Shown one piece after another: positions 1 through 7,798 of a stretch of 64,000 nt of DNA (position 1 is the stretch's first letter; every line of letters begins with the position of its first letter). The notes beneath the pieces were generated by a model that had not been told where the DNA came from, did not search any database, and saw only the letters and a program-made list of their open reading frames with translations. The position numbers and the translations under genes are program-made. Source of the stretch: Desulfotruncus alcoholivorax DSM 16058 (GTDB taxonomy: Bacteria; Bacillota; Desulfotomaculia; Desulfotomaculales; Desulfallaceae); NCBI RefSeq assembly GCF_000430885.1, contig NZ_AUMW01000010.1, forward strand, positions 1 through 64,000, given 5' to 3'.

Positions 1-86
1 ACCCAGCGATTGTCGGCCTTAAGTTTACCTTCAAATGGGAGTATGAATTCTTCGAGATAGTATTGCTTTTCCAATTTACGGAACAT
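1..86 (-). CDS. Transposase, N-terminus only (IS5/IS1182-like), cut by the window edge
   Basis: The reverse strand encodes a start MFRKLEKQYYLEEF followed by LPFEGKLKADNRW. This matches the conserved N-terminus (slPFgGkL..dNRWV) of DUF772-type IS5/IS1182 transposases, which cut and join IS ends. A GGAGG site lies just upstream of the ATG. Only about 28 codons are visible; the rest lies left of the window, so it cannot be judged whether the element is intact. The IS end should fall somewhere between here and about position 200, but I could not define a terminal inverted repeat. Confidence 0.7.
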   Translation of the reverse strand, partial: MFRKLEKQYYLEEFILPFEGKLKADNRW

Positions 87-225
87 ATTTTACCTCCAGG
101 TGCAAGGTTTTTGCATTATTTGACGCATTTTCCATGCATATTAATTCGACAAATATGCTCCCAAATCCTTGAGATTATTGGATTTTTTTTTCGTTCAGCA
201 AGCCCTAATATAGCTTTTGGAATAT

Positions 226-411
226 ATGAAAAATAATAAGCTATTACCTATAAAGAAGTTACAATCTCTGACTCGAGTTAAGCGCAAGGTATTGGAAAGA
301 GGGCGTAAATATTTGATTGCCCTGGCATTGATACTCTCGGATGAAAGATTCCGTCCTTTGAAGGAATTTATGCTGAAGCAAAGGGTATTTTGGGAAAAGA
401 AGAAAACGTAA
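226..411 (+). CDS. Small basic hypothetical protein
   Basis: A 61-codon ORF rich in Lys and Arg (motifs KKLQSLTRVKRK, LERGRKYL). It has an ATG at 226 and an upstream in-frame TTG at 217, and neither has a convincing ribosome site. It ends three bases before the ATG of the next ORF (414), which would allow translational coupling. I recognise no family. It lies next to an IS end, so it may be a remnant. Confidence 0.3.
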   Translation: MKNNKLLPIKKLQSLTRVKRKVLERGRKYLIALALILSDERFRPLKEFMLKQRVFWEKKKT

Positions 412-413
412 TC

Positions 414-830
414 ATGGTCAGCGTAGTGCCAATGGGAAGTGGTGAAGGGGACGAGGTAAACCCGGAAAAGCTCAGGGGCATTGTCAAAGAAGAGATGGTC
501 AGGCAAAACGCTTCAGGTGTAATTCTGGTTAACCGGGTAAACGATGAAATCATACAAAACGCGCAAAATCTCGGACAGGAACAACAAAATGCCGGGCGCA
601 CTACAAACAATGAAATCAAGCATGACCCTACGGTTGAACCGGAACACCGCCAGAATGGCAGCGGCCAGATGATGCCCGCTGGCGAAGCCGGTCATATGAG
701 CCAGGGAAATACACACAGTGAGATTGAATCTGGTGGAGAAATCTATAACATGAATTCACCCGGCATGACCTCCTCACCGGCCCGCATTTATTTTTTCAAA
801 AGGAAATATGGGCTGTTTCATTATATGTAA
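414..830 (+). CDS. Hypothetical hydrophilic protein
   Basis: A 138-codon ORF beginning MVSVVPMGSGEGDE, two bases after the previous stop. It is rich in Gln, Asn, Glu and Gly, with no transmembrane segment and no recognisable domain; the middle (GIVKEEMVRQNASGV) could form a helix. A purine-rich stretch precedes the ATG but no strong Shine-Dalgarno. An alternative TTG start is at 390. Low-complexity composition and the position beside a transposase leave open that it is a decayed gene. Confidence 0.35.
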   Translation: MVSVVPMGSGEGDEVNPEKLRGIVKEEMVRQNASGVILVNRVNDEIIQNAQNLGQEQQNAGRTTNNEIKHDPTVEPEHRQNGSGQMMPAGEAGHMSQGNTHSEIESGGEIYNMNSPGMTSSPARIYFFKRKYGLFHYM

Positions 831-866
831 ATATGTAGGTATTGATCGGTCTTATATTTTTTCATT

Positions 867-1364
867 TTACTTTTGAGTGGTAATTGCCTTTTCCATAACC
901 GGCCTGACCCGGTTATCCCCGGCCATGTCCCTGATTGCCGGCTGCATCTGAGGCAAGGCCATCATCTCAACAAAGTATTTTCGCGCCTTGGGATCGGACA
1001 TAATTTGCGACATGGCCTGCTGCATCCTGGCATCTTGCATCATGTCGATCATGGACTGCCTCATTGCTCGCTGCTGCATCGCGTCTATCATAGTCTGGCG
1101 CATTTGCGGCGAGCTCATTATGTTTACCATAGCCTTACGGTTTTCCGGTGAGCCCATGATATCAGCCATATTGTCCCAGTTTGCGGAATTGTGCATATAA
1201 TCCATCATGTAACCACGCCCCTGCCCGTATCCAGGGTCTGCGTCTTGTCCAGGAACAGGCTTAGCGTAGCCGCCCCCCATCAAATACCTGGGGCCGGCAA
1301 AAGAGCCAATAATAAACCCCAGCACGAGTGTACCCAGTGCCGCTGCCCACCACCACTTTTTCAT
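867..1364 (-). CDS. Methionine-rich exported or membrane-anchored protein
   Basis: 165 aa. An N-terminal MKKWWWAAALGTLVLGFIIG segment is a signal anchor or signal peptide. The rest is an extracytoplasmic domain with an extraordinary number of Met residues in a repeated pattern (MRQTMIDAMQQ, MRQSMIDMMQD, MQQAMSQIMSD, VEMMALPQMQP), each about 12-13 residues long and probably helical. Met-rich exported proteins often bind Cu(I) or scavenge oxidants, but nothing nearby confirms that here. The start is supported by a GGGGG stretch seven bases upstream. It is followed on the same strand, further upstream, by the diguanylate cyclase gene. Confidence 0.75.
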   Translation of the reverse strand: MKKWWWAAALGTLVLGFIIGSFAGPRYLMGGGYAKPVPGQDADPGYGQGRGYMMDYMHNSANWDNMADIMGSPENRKAMVNIMSSPQMRQTMIDAMQQRAMRQSMIDMMQDARMQQAMSQIMSDPKARKYFVEMMALPQMQPAIRDMAGDNRVRPVMEKAITTQK

Positions 1365-1442
1365 TTCAAGCCCCCATTCACTTTATTGTGCATACCGGTT
1401 ATACCACACCGGTTATATAATCTATTTTTTCTTCTTTGCTGC

Positions 1443-2090
1443 TTATCTATGTACGGCTTTTTTAGCTTTGCTGCGGTACATGGTTTCATCGGCCCTGCAC
1501 AATAGCACGTCCGCGGTCCGGCCATCTTCCGGGTACACTGAAATGCCCGCCGAGACACTCAAAGGATATTCCCTTGCTTGATGCGCAACAGCTTTTTTGA
1601 TCCGCTGAACCAGGTCGGCGCTTTTAGCTTTGGATAAGCCCGGACACAGAATCACAAACTCGTCCCCGCCAATACGGCCGACCACGTCGGTCGATCGCAC
1701 ATTGGCTTCAATTGTTCTGGTAATAATCTGCAGAGCAAGGTCCCCTTGATCATGCCCGTACCGGTCATTTATTTGCTTGAACTTGTCCACATCAATATAT
1801 ATTATTGACAGAATTGCACCGTTTTTATCGGCGTGCGTTAGGTGCTTGTGCAGCATCTGAATCAGCATTCTGCGATTGGCCGCACCAGTCAAGGAATCAA
1901 AACTGGCCAGGTGGTTGATCCGGTCGTAAGTACACCCAATCCACATCCCAATTGGAATATACAGTAAAGATAATACATAAATGGGCCACATTTGCGGTAA
2001 AAGGTAACAGTAAGTGATGCATAGAACAGCCGCAGATAATCCGATAACCGTACCGTACAATTTACCTTTATTCTTTCGTTTAACCTTCAT
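1443..2090 (-). CDS. Membrane GGDEF diguanylate cyclase
   Basis: 215 aa. Two hydrophobic segments fill roughly residues 13-52, followed by a GGDEF domain with the intact signature RIGGDEFVIL. An upstream RSTD fits the RxxD inhibitory I-site, five residues before GGDEF. It would make cyclic di-GMP from two GTP at the membrane. The chosen start is the ATG at 2090, with GGGGG upstream; a TTG at 2105 would add five residues. No EAL domain is present; a candidate degrading enzyme is the HD-GYP protein at 57.7 kb. Confidence 0.9.
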   Translation of the reverse strand: MKVKRKNKGKLYGTVIGLSAAVLCITYCYLLPQMWPIYVLSLLYIPIGMWIGCTYDRINHLASFDSLTGAANRRMLIQMLHKHLTHADKNGAILSIIYIDVDKFKQINDRYGHDQGDLALQIITRTIEANVRSTDVVGRIGGDEFVILCPGLSKAKSADLVQRIKKAVAHQAREYPLSVSAGISVYPEDGRTADVLLCRADETMYRSKAKKAVHR

Positions 2091-2658
2091 CACGAACCCC
2101 CACAAGCTTTATCTGCCACGATTTGTTATTTAGCAGTAGCGATTTACTCATTAAGCGTATTCTGCTTAATTAGACAATTTCCTGCAGCCACGAGCCGGCA
2201 AAAGGGAAAGGGGATAACTGATTAATTGAACATTAAAGGCTTAAGCGCATATTTAAATCAAAAAGGGGACGCACTTGCTCAAAAGTCGTGGTTATATAAT
2301 TGGGGAAATGTCTTCAATATTGATGCTTTATGGTAGATTGCGGATACGGATGTCACAATGGCTAATACCGGTGCAATGACAATTAAAGAGATAGATAGGT
2401 CTATGGTAGTGCGCGCTAAATTGCACGGCATGGTGTGACTTTATTTGATACGTGGATTAAAAGCCGGTAAAAAGTAAAAAATATCTATAGTTTGAGGAAA
2501 TGGGACATAGCTACTGTTATAACAGAAAGTGGACACACAACACAGTGGAAAGAGGACACACCTCCTGCGGAGGAATGTCCCAAATGGTATGTTTCCAATA
2601 ATGGGGCTTTAGGTCAGAGGTATTGTCCCCGGTAAATTCTACAAAAGGAGTTATATTT
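2091..2658. other. Gene-poor stretch with a hairpin repeat and a possible IS remnant
   Basis: No convincing intact gene. A short ORF at 2358-2438 carries MTIKEIDR near its start, which resembles the leader of ISNCY-type transposases, and then stops; this is weak. A hairpin repeat lies at 2554-2580 (see that entry). The rest is AT-rich and holds nothing I can name. Confidence 0.4.
2554..2580 (+). repeat. Dispersed hairpin repeat, copy 1
   Basis: The arms GGACACACCTCC and GGAGGAATGTCC surround a 3-base loop, giving paired blocks GGACA/TGTCC and CCTCC/GGAGG with a two-base internal mismatch. The same design recurs at 13405-13458, 21700-21728 and 48312-48341. Position just upstream of a gene suggests an RNA hairpin or a miniature mobile repeat. 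Confidence 0.75.
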
Positions 2659-3693
2659 ATGGCTATATCACGTATACGCAGAAAAACACCAACTAAACAG
2701 CGCAATGCCAATATAACGGAAAGTTATAATTTGTGGGAAATTATCAAATATAATCTTACCGCACAAGAACGTTTAAGTTTTTTGGAGGACTATATTCAAG
2801 ACCCGGATTTAAGATTGTTAATTAAGGGATATGACGATTTTTTAGTTAAAAATATAGAAGCTATAGAAAAAGAAATGGCCAGGCGCGGTTTGCAAGGGCC
2901 GGACCGCCATGCCGTAGATGCACAATCTCCAATAAACCCTCAAATGTTGAACGACAGACAAATAGCCTGCGAGAGCCTCTTGCTGGTACAAGGGAACGTA
3001 GATTTGCTGACACGCACACTGGAGCCGGTAAGCCATGACGAGCAATTGCGTTCCATTTTGATCGAAGACGTAACCCAGGTAATGGATTACAGGGATGAAA
3101 TAGTAAAGTACCTTAAAATGAACGGGTTGCTGGAAACTCCAACCTTATTCCCGCCGGTGCCTACGGTTAATATTAAGCACCGGGCCGGTGAAAAAAATTC
3201 AGCGGGCAGCCCGGCTAATGCAGGGTTACTTCAAAAATTAAAGCAAGATACCCTGGCCATAGGCACACTGGCCGGGATAACCGGAACAGTTGTCATGCAT
3301 GGTTTCTCTATTCTATGGAATTATTTGGGGTTGACCAAGGTAACAACCTTGCAAGTATCGGGGGCAATACTCGTTGCCCAGGAACAGCTTAATACCCCTT
3401 TGGGTCTCATCATCAGCATCATAGTCCACCTAATGGTTGGCTCGGTAGGAGGGGTGCTGCTCGCGTATTATATTAAATATGCGGGGAAGGATTTATACTG
3501 GTTAAAAGGGCTGGCCTTATCCGGTTTTATGCTGCTGGCGGGCATGGGTTTTATCGTGCATGTAATGCAAATCATGCCGCAGATGTATAAAGATGCTCTA
3601 ACAGTTTTTTTTCATATTATAAATTATCTTATCTACGGTCAGGTTGTGGCGTATACAGTTACCAGGTATTGGGAACTGCGCAGGCAGAGTTAA
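2659..3693 (+). CDS. DUF3231/CotF-like domain fused to a multi-pass membrane domain
   Basis: 344 aa. Residues about 15-155 form an all-helical soluble region resembling the DUF3231/spore-coat CotF ferritin-like family (TAQERLSFLEDYIQDPDLR, then ACESLLLVQGNVDLLTRTL). After a linker, residues about 190-340 hold four hydrophobic segments, as in small integral membrane proteins. The ATG at 2659 has AGGAG at a good distance; an in-frame ATG at 2623 lacks one. Likely role: a sporulation or envelope protein. This is inferred from the N-terminal family only. Confidence 0.7.
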   Translation: MAISRIRRKTPTKQRNANITESYNLWEIIKYNLTAQERLSFLEDYIQDPDLRLLIKGYDDFLVKNIEAIEKEMARRGLQGPDRHAVDAQSPINPQMLNDRQIACESLLLVQGNVDLLTRTLEPVSHDEQLRSILIEDVTQVMDYRDEIVKYLKMNGLLETPTLFPPVPTVNIKHRAGEKNSAGSPANAGLLQKLKQDTLAIGTLAGITGTVVMHGFSILWNYLGLTKVTTLQVSGAILVAQEQLNTPLGLIISIIVHLMVGSVGGVLLAYYIKYAGKDLYWLKGLALSGFMLLAGMGFIVHVMQIMPQMYKDALTVFFHIINYLIYGQVVAYTVTRYWELRRQS

Positions 3694-3903
3694 ATTAAAC
3701 AGGCGACCTTTAACATATCCAAAATAATTTTAAGAAAGAGCCGGAACCGCCCAGGTTTCGCTTTTACGCGTTAAGGGAACTAAAAAGATAAAAATCGGGA
3801 GGATTATTACCCGTCAATTGTGATAAAAACTTTAACCTTTTGTGACAGAAGCATGATATTTTTTTTATAACATAAAGACAGTCGGACAAATCCGCCGTTA
3901 ACC

Positions 3904-4069
3904 TGGGAGAGGTTTTACAAGGTGGATAAATCCAGCGCCAGAACAGGTGGCGGCACCGGTTTGGGACTGGCTATAGCCAAGAATATAATCGAAGTCCCAC
4001 GGCGGCTTAATAGTGGTAAGCAGCAAGCCGGGGCAGGGAAGTATTTTTTATTTTGTCATCCCCAAGTAA
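3904..4069 (+). pseudogene. Histidine kinase C-terminal remnant, frameshifted
   Basis: The frame starting at 3904 reads WERFYKVDKSSAR, then GGTGLGLAIAKNIIE, the G2 box of a HATPase_c domain. The family sequence then continues only after a one-base shift near the CCC run at 3996-3998: in the new frame it reads VHGGLIVVSSKPGQGSIF and FYFVIPK, then TAA at 4067-4069. So this is the last ~55 codons of a sensor kinase, with the rest missing and a +1 shift. No start site or upstream kinase sequence is present. Confidence 0.8.
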
Positions 4070-4080
4070 TAACTTTATTT

Positions 4081-4722
4081 TTAATGATAGACTGCCTGTT
4101 GTTCACCCTCATTCGGCGCGGCAATGATCAGCTTGACTATTTTGCTGGCGCTCATGTCTTGGACTTCTTTTAATTTAAGACCCGCATTGCTAACGTTTTG
4201 CACAGTGCGCCGGTTGATATTGGAGCCCACCATATGCAAGAAAACCGGGTTCAATACGTCCATTATTTTACCCCATACCGGGTTTTCACTGCGGACGTGT
4301 TCCAGCAATATCACCTGTCCTCCGGGTTTGCACACCCGCTTGATTTCACGCAGGCCCTGCACGGCATCGGGCACCGAGCAGAACACACAGGTGGCCACTA
4401 CCGTGTCGAAGGTGTGGTCGGCAAAATCCATGTGCTGGGCGTCCATTTCCAGCAGCATAACCGTTAGGTTCAGCTTTTCCGCCCTTCTTTTGGCCCGCTC
4501 CAGCATGGCCGGGCTGAAATCAATCCCTGTGACTGTGCATCCCGGCGGGTAAAAGGGCAGGTTTTTACCGGTCCCCACTCCCACTTCCAACACCTGGCCC
4601 CGGGCCATCCCGATTACCTTTTTTCTTAACTTGTCACTGATCATAAAATCCATCCAGTCGTAAAACAGCGCAGTACGGTTATACCTGCGTTTAATAGTTT
4701 CAGTTTCAGTAACCTGATCCAT
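4081..4722 (-). CDS. Class I SAM-dependent methyltransferase (UbiE-like)
   Basis: 213 aa. Motif I VLEVGVGTGKNLPFYP binds S-adenosylmethionine, followed by GIDFSPAMLERA and, further on, DTVVATCVFCSVPD and PGGQVILLEHV, typical of Methyltransf_11/UbiE proteins. The substrate is not clear; small-molecule methylation (quinone, phospholipid or detoxification) is usual. The ATG at 4722 has GGAG about ten bases upstream. It stands alone between remnant genes. Confidence 0.85.
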   Translation of the reverse strand: MDQVTETETIKRRYNRTALFYDWMDFMISDKLRKKVIGMARGQVLEVGVGTGKNLPFYPPGCTVTGIDFSPAMLERAKRRAEKLNLTVMLLEMDAQHMDFADHTFDTVVATCVFCSVPDAVQGLREIKRVCKPGGQVILLEHVRSENPVWGKIMDVLNPVFLHMVGSNINRRTVQNVSNAGLKLKEVQDMSASKIVKLIIAAPNEGEQQAVYH

Positions 4723-4863
4723 CCAGTCACGCTCCGTTTTTTTTAAGATAATGATTCCCTGGCTATAACTAAATTATTAACGTTATAAGTACTGAAATAA
4801 TAGACCTGAGTGCCAGCACACGCGGTCTTAATAGAAAATCATACCTCTCGACAAAGCTCTTGA

Positions 4864-4897
4864 GCCCATGTTCTCGCCAGAAAGCGAGAACATGGGC
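4864..4897. terminator. Perfect 14-bp hairpin, terminator-like
   Basis: The arms GCCCATGTTCTCGC and GCGAGAACATGGGC are exact reverse complements around a six-base CAGAAA loop, followed on the plus strand by TTTATT. It is too perfect to be chance. It may be a terminator or the end of a small mobile repeat. An ORF that runs across it is not believable at its 5' end. Confidence 0.6.
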
Positions 4898-4898
4898 T

Positions 4899-5216
4899 TT
4901 ATTAACCTGTGGTGTATTGGACAGTCGCCAGCAACTTTTTCGGGAATTGCTAACGAAAGATGCCGAATCTGGCAGTATATCCCTCTATTTTAATGAGGTA
5001 AAAGAATGCTTTAAGTTTCATAATAATTATGATATTGAAAGCATGAAATGCTGGGAGAAAATAAAAGAACTACGGCTTTTAGTTAATGTAATTAAGCATG
5101 CTGAAGGTAAATCGGCAGATAGACTAAGAAAGATTCGTCCAGACTATTTTAAGTGGGATAAACGGGGAGTATGGGCGGAAACGCCCATGCTTACTAAAGG
5201 AAAGGGATCCAGTTGA
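4899..5216 (+). pseudogene. C-terminal fragment of an unidentified protein
   Basis: The open frame downstream of the hairpin encodes a plausible soluble domain (SISLYFNEVKECFKFHNN, LRLLVNVIKHAEGKSAD, IRPDYFKW) ending at 5216. There is no start codon with a ribosome site, because the frame opens within the hairpin. I do not recognise the family. I read it as the tail of a broken gene, though a real small protein cannot be excluded. Confidence 0.4.
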
Positions 5217-5527
5217 ATTTCTGCCATAATTATGCACCTTGCTTGGTTTTGGGTGATTTTGTCGAGATTATTACCTATTTCGCCAGGTGAAGGTGCATTT
5301 CCTATTTATGCTAGCTAAGTTCTAAACTTTTCGAACAGACTCTATAATCAATAAGTAATAGGTGTTTTGCCAATATTACCTGTAAACCTTAGAGTTCATT
5401 GTCTGATATTGCTTTTGTAATACTATCGTCAGTTTCATTCAAGTACCATAAAAGTACTGCAACTCTGCCCTTCACCATTTTATCAACCGGGAGCTTGTCG
5501 ACGAAGTGCAACACATACAAAAAAGTT

Positions 5528-5683
5528 ATACTCCGAGATGGGCACATCAAGGGTGCCATTTTACAGGTAGATATAACCTGCGCCGGTTTGCTGGCCGCCC
5601 TGATCAAAGAAGGAATAGATGTAACAAATTATCAGGAACGGGTTTTCAATCTTACCTACGCAGATTTCTTTGCCCATAAATAA
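5528..5683 (+). pseudogene. C-terminal remnant of an NAD(P)/FAD oxidoreductase
   Basis: About 50 codons (ILRDGHIKGAILQVDITCAG, then LLAALIKEGIDV) resemble the C-terminal end of class II pyridine nucleotide-disulfide or NADH-dependent nitrite/rubredoxin-reductase-type flavoproteins, where a G-x-x-x-G-A-x-L-V-G-D-x-x-x-A-G-L stretch precedes the final helix. The FAD and NAD domains are absent. The upstream part of the open frame looks non-coding. Confidence 0.5.
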
Positions 5684-5821
5684 ATATGGAACCTATTACT
5701 TTGCCTTTTGACATATTAAAAAAAACTTACGCCAAGCAAGACCTTCCGTCATTGCCGGGCGGGCTTGTTTGGCGATTTAAAGGTGACGATCGACTTCGGT
5801 CTAATATGCGAGTTTTAAGTT

Positions 5822-6595
5822 TTAATCCCTCCACTCAGGTTCCCTTTTTTCCAGAAAAGCTCCAATGCCTTCCCGTGCATCCCGGGTAGTGCTGTTCAAG
5901 CTGATAACTTCACTGGCATAATTCAACGCCTGAAAATCTTCCATATTAATTTGTTGGTAAAATGCTCTTTTCCCCACGGCAATAGCGCTGGCGCTTAACC
6001 CGGCAATCTTCTCCGCCATGCTCAATGTTTCACTGTCCAGGTTTTCCATAGGTACCACCTTGTTTACAAGACCATGTAAAAGCGCCTCGCCGGCGGAAAT
6101 AAATTCACCGGTTAAAAGCATTTCCATAGCCTTTTTCCTGCCCACGTTCCTGCTTAAAAATACCGCCGGAGTGGTACAAAAAATACCTATTTTAACCCCT
6201 GGAGTTCCAAATAAAGCATCTTCTGAAGCTACTGCAAGGTCACAGGCTGCAACTAACTGGCATCCCGCAGCCGTCGCAACACCGTGTACCTGTGCAATAA
6301 CGGGCTTGGGAATTTCCCGTATGGCTTGCATTGTTTTGTAGCAAGTTTGAAACAATTTTAAAACTTCCTGTGGATCGGACTCATAAATTTCTTTTAGGTC
6401 GTGTCCTGCAGAAAAAATTTTTCCCAAACCTTTAATAATTACTACATTAACCTTTTTATTCAGGGCTAATTCATTAAAAAAGCTCGTCAATTCCATAAGT
6501 AACCCGGTGGAAAGCGCGTTACGTTTTTCAGGACGATTTAAGCTAATAATGCCTACTTTACCCTTTTGCTCATATAATAGGTTTTCTAATTCCAT
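5822..6595 (-). CDS. Enoyl-CoA hydratase/isomerase family protein
   Basis: 257 aa crotonase-fold enzyme. The family signatures are present: NRPEKRNALS near the start, GLGKIFSAGHDLKE (oxyanion-hole loop) and HGVATAAGCQLVAACDLAVAS. It would hydrate or isomerise an enoyl-CoA in fatty-acid or aromatic-acid degradation, consistent with the several acyl-CoA ligases in the window. I prefer the ATG at 6595 (MELENLLYEQKG), the usual family start; an in-frame TTG at 6628 extends it by 11 residues. Ribosome sites are weak at both. Confidence 0.85.
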   Translation of the reverse strand: MELENLLYEQKGKVGIISLNRPEKRNALSTGLLMELTSFFNELALNKKVNVVIIKGLGKIFSAGHDLKEIYESDPQEVLKLFQTCYKTMQAIREIPKPVIAQVHGVATAAGCQLVAACDLAVASEDALFGTPGVKIGIFCTTPAVFLSRNVGRKKAMEMLLTGEFISAGEALLHGLVNKVVPMENLDSETLSMAEKIAGLSASAIAVGKRAFYQQINMEDFQALNYASEVISLNSTTRDAREGIGAFLEKREPEWRD

Positions 6596-6756
6596 AACAT
6601 TTACCGGTATTCTTTTTTGAAATATCAAAATTTACCGACATTTTAACAGATACCGGATACCCACCTCCTTAAAGTTTTAAATTAAACATGCCTTAAAAAA
6701 GTCCTGCTCCCAATTATAAATACTATTTTGATGGCACCCCGACAGCTAATGCAGGC

Positions 6757-6784
6757 TTGATATTGCAGTTATTCCTGGTATAAT
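6757..6784 (+). promoter_or_regulatory. Sigma-A-type promoter of rubrerythrin
   Basis: TTGATA at 6757-6762 and TATAAT at 6779-6784, with a 16-base spacer, about 70 bases ahead of the rubrerythrin start. Confidence 0.65.
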
Positions 6785-6854
6785 TATGATAATTTTGGAA
6801 ATGCTTTCATCAGCCAAGACTGTATACACGGGATTTCTTAAGGAGGATTTTATA

Positions 6855-7358
6855 ATGAGTAAAAAAACCATGGATAATTTAATGGCTTCTTTTGCCGGAG
6901 AATCTCAAGCCAACCGAAAATACCTGGCCTTTGCCCAAAAAGCGGAAAAGGAAGGAAATGAAAAAATCGCTCAACTGTTCAGAACCATAGCAGAAGCAGA
7001 AACGATCCATGCTTTAAAACATCTTCAAACAGCCGGCAAAGTAGGTACAACAATTGATAATTTAAAGGCAGCCATTGACGGGGAAACCTACGAATTTGAT
7101 ACTATGTACCCGGATTTTATCATTACGGCACAAGAAGAGGGCGAGAAAGCCGCTGCCAAGAGCTTCGAACTTGCCAATGAAGCTGAAAAAGTTCATGCCG
7201 AGCTGTACAAAAAGGCGCTGGAAGCGCTGGAGGCAGGCGGTGACCTGCAGGCAGAATCCTTCCACCTGTGCCCCGTGTGCGGCTATGTGGCAATTGATCA
7301 TGCACCCGAGCGCTGCCCCATATGTAACGCCCCGGCAAGTTCCTTTAAAAAATACTAA
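6855..7358 (+). CDS. Rubrerythrin
   Basis: 167 aa. An N-terminal ferritin-like four-helix domain carries the di-iron ligands (ESQANRKY, EAETIHALKHL, EAEKVHAELY). A C-terminal rubredoxin-like domain has two CxxC pairs (CPVCGYVA, CPICNAPASSFKKY). It reduces hydrogen peroxide using electrons from rubredoxin or NADH systems and protects anaerobes from oxygen. An excellent AAGGAGG precedes the ATG at 6855; in-frame codons upstream are leader. It has its own promoter and is followed by a hairpin terminator. Confidence 0.95.
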   Translation: MSKKTMDNLMASFAGESQANRKYLAFAQKAEKEGNEKIAQLFRTIAEAETIHALKHLQTAGKVGTTIDNLKAAIDGETYEFDTMYPDFIITAQEEGEKAAAKSFELANEAEKVHAELYKKALEALEAGGDLQAESFHLCPVCGYVAIDHAPERCPICNAPASSFKKY

Positions 7359-7365
7359 CTAAACC

Positions 7366-7390
7366 AAACCTCTTGTCCAACAAGAGGTTT
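7366..7390 (+). terminator. Hairpin terminator after rubrerythrin
   Basis: AAACCTCTTG and CAAGAGGTTT pair perfectly around TCCAA, seven bases after the rubrerythrin stop. The T tract is poor. Confidence 0.65.
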
Positions 7391-7651
7391 GTGCGTATTT
7401 ACAATAGTTTTACAGACATTAAATGCGCCGGGAAGGACTTATTCCATGTGGTATCTCATGTATATGAGGACAGACAGCTTATTTTACTTTGTTATTATTG
7501 CCGGTGTCAGGAAGGGAATGTCAATATCCAGGCCAGGGACTGCCATGATTATAAGTGGGTAAGCATTGATGAAATTGATACTGGATATGATTTTTCACCT
7601 GCAGACATACCTGTGGTTCAAAAGCTTAAATCCCAATTTCAATTTTCTTAA
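7391..7651 (+). pseudogene. Nudix hydrolase C-terminal remnant
   Basis: The frame encodes about 86 residues typical of the second half of a MutT-like (8-oxo-dGTP) Nudix protein: LFHVVSHVYEDRQLILLCYY, HDYKWVSIDEID and FSPADIPVVQKL. The Nudix box (GX5EX7REUXEEXGU) and everything before it are missing, and the frame begins inside the rubrerythrin terminator with no ribosome site. It is probably a deletion remnant. Confidence 0.7.
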
Positions 7652-7798
7652 ACTTCAATTCTTATTGTAATTGCCACTAAGATTTAGCGCAAAACTTCAC
7701 ATAATTATTAAAAAAAATTTATCTTCATTTCAGCCTGATTTAATGTTTTTTTGCCAAAATATAACCAGGCAATAAAAAATTTCAGGAGGCTGATTAAC

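Noticed and set aside
217-411. Possible start at TTG 217 for the small basic ORF
   Set aside because: No ribosome site; ATG 226 is at least as good, so the shorter form was listed with low confidence.
2358-2438. Short ORF resembling the leader of ISNCY transposases
   Set aside because: Only MTIKEIDR is similar and it ends after 26 residues; too short to call a gene.
5686-5889. 67-codon ORF (MEPITLPFDILKK...)
   Set aside because: No ribosome site, runs into the 3' end of the enoyl-CoA hydratase gene on the other strand, no family.
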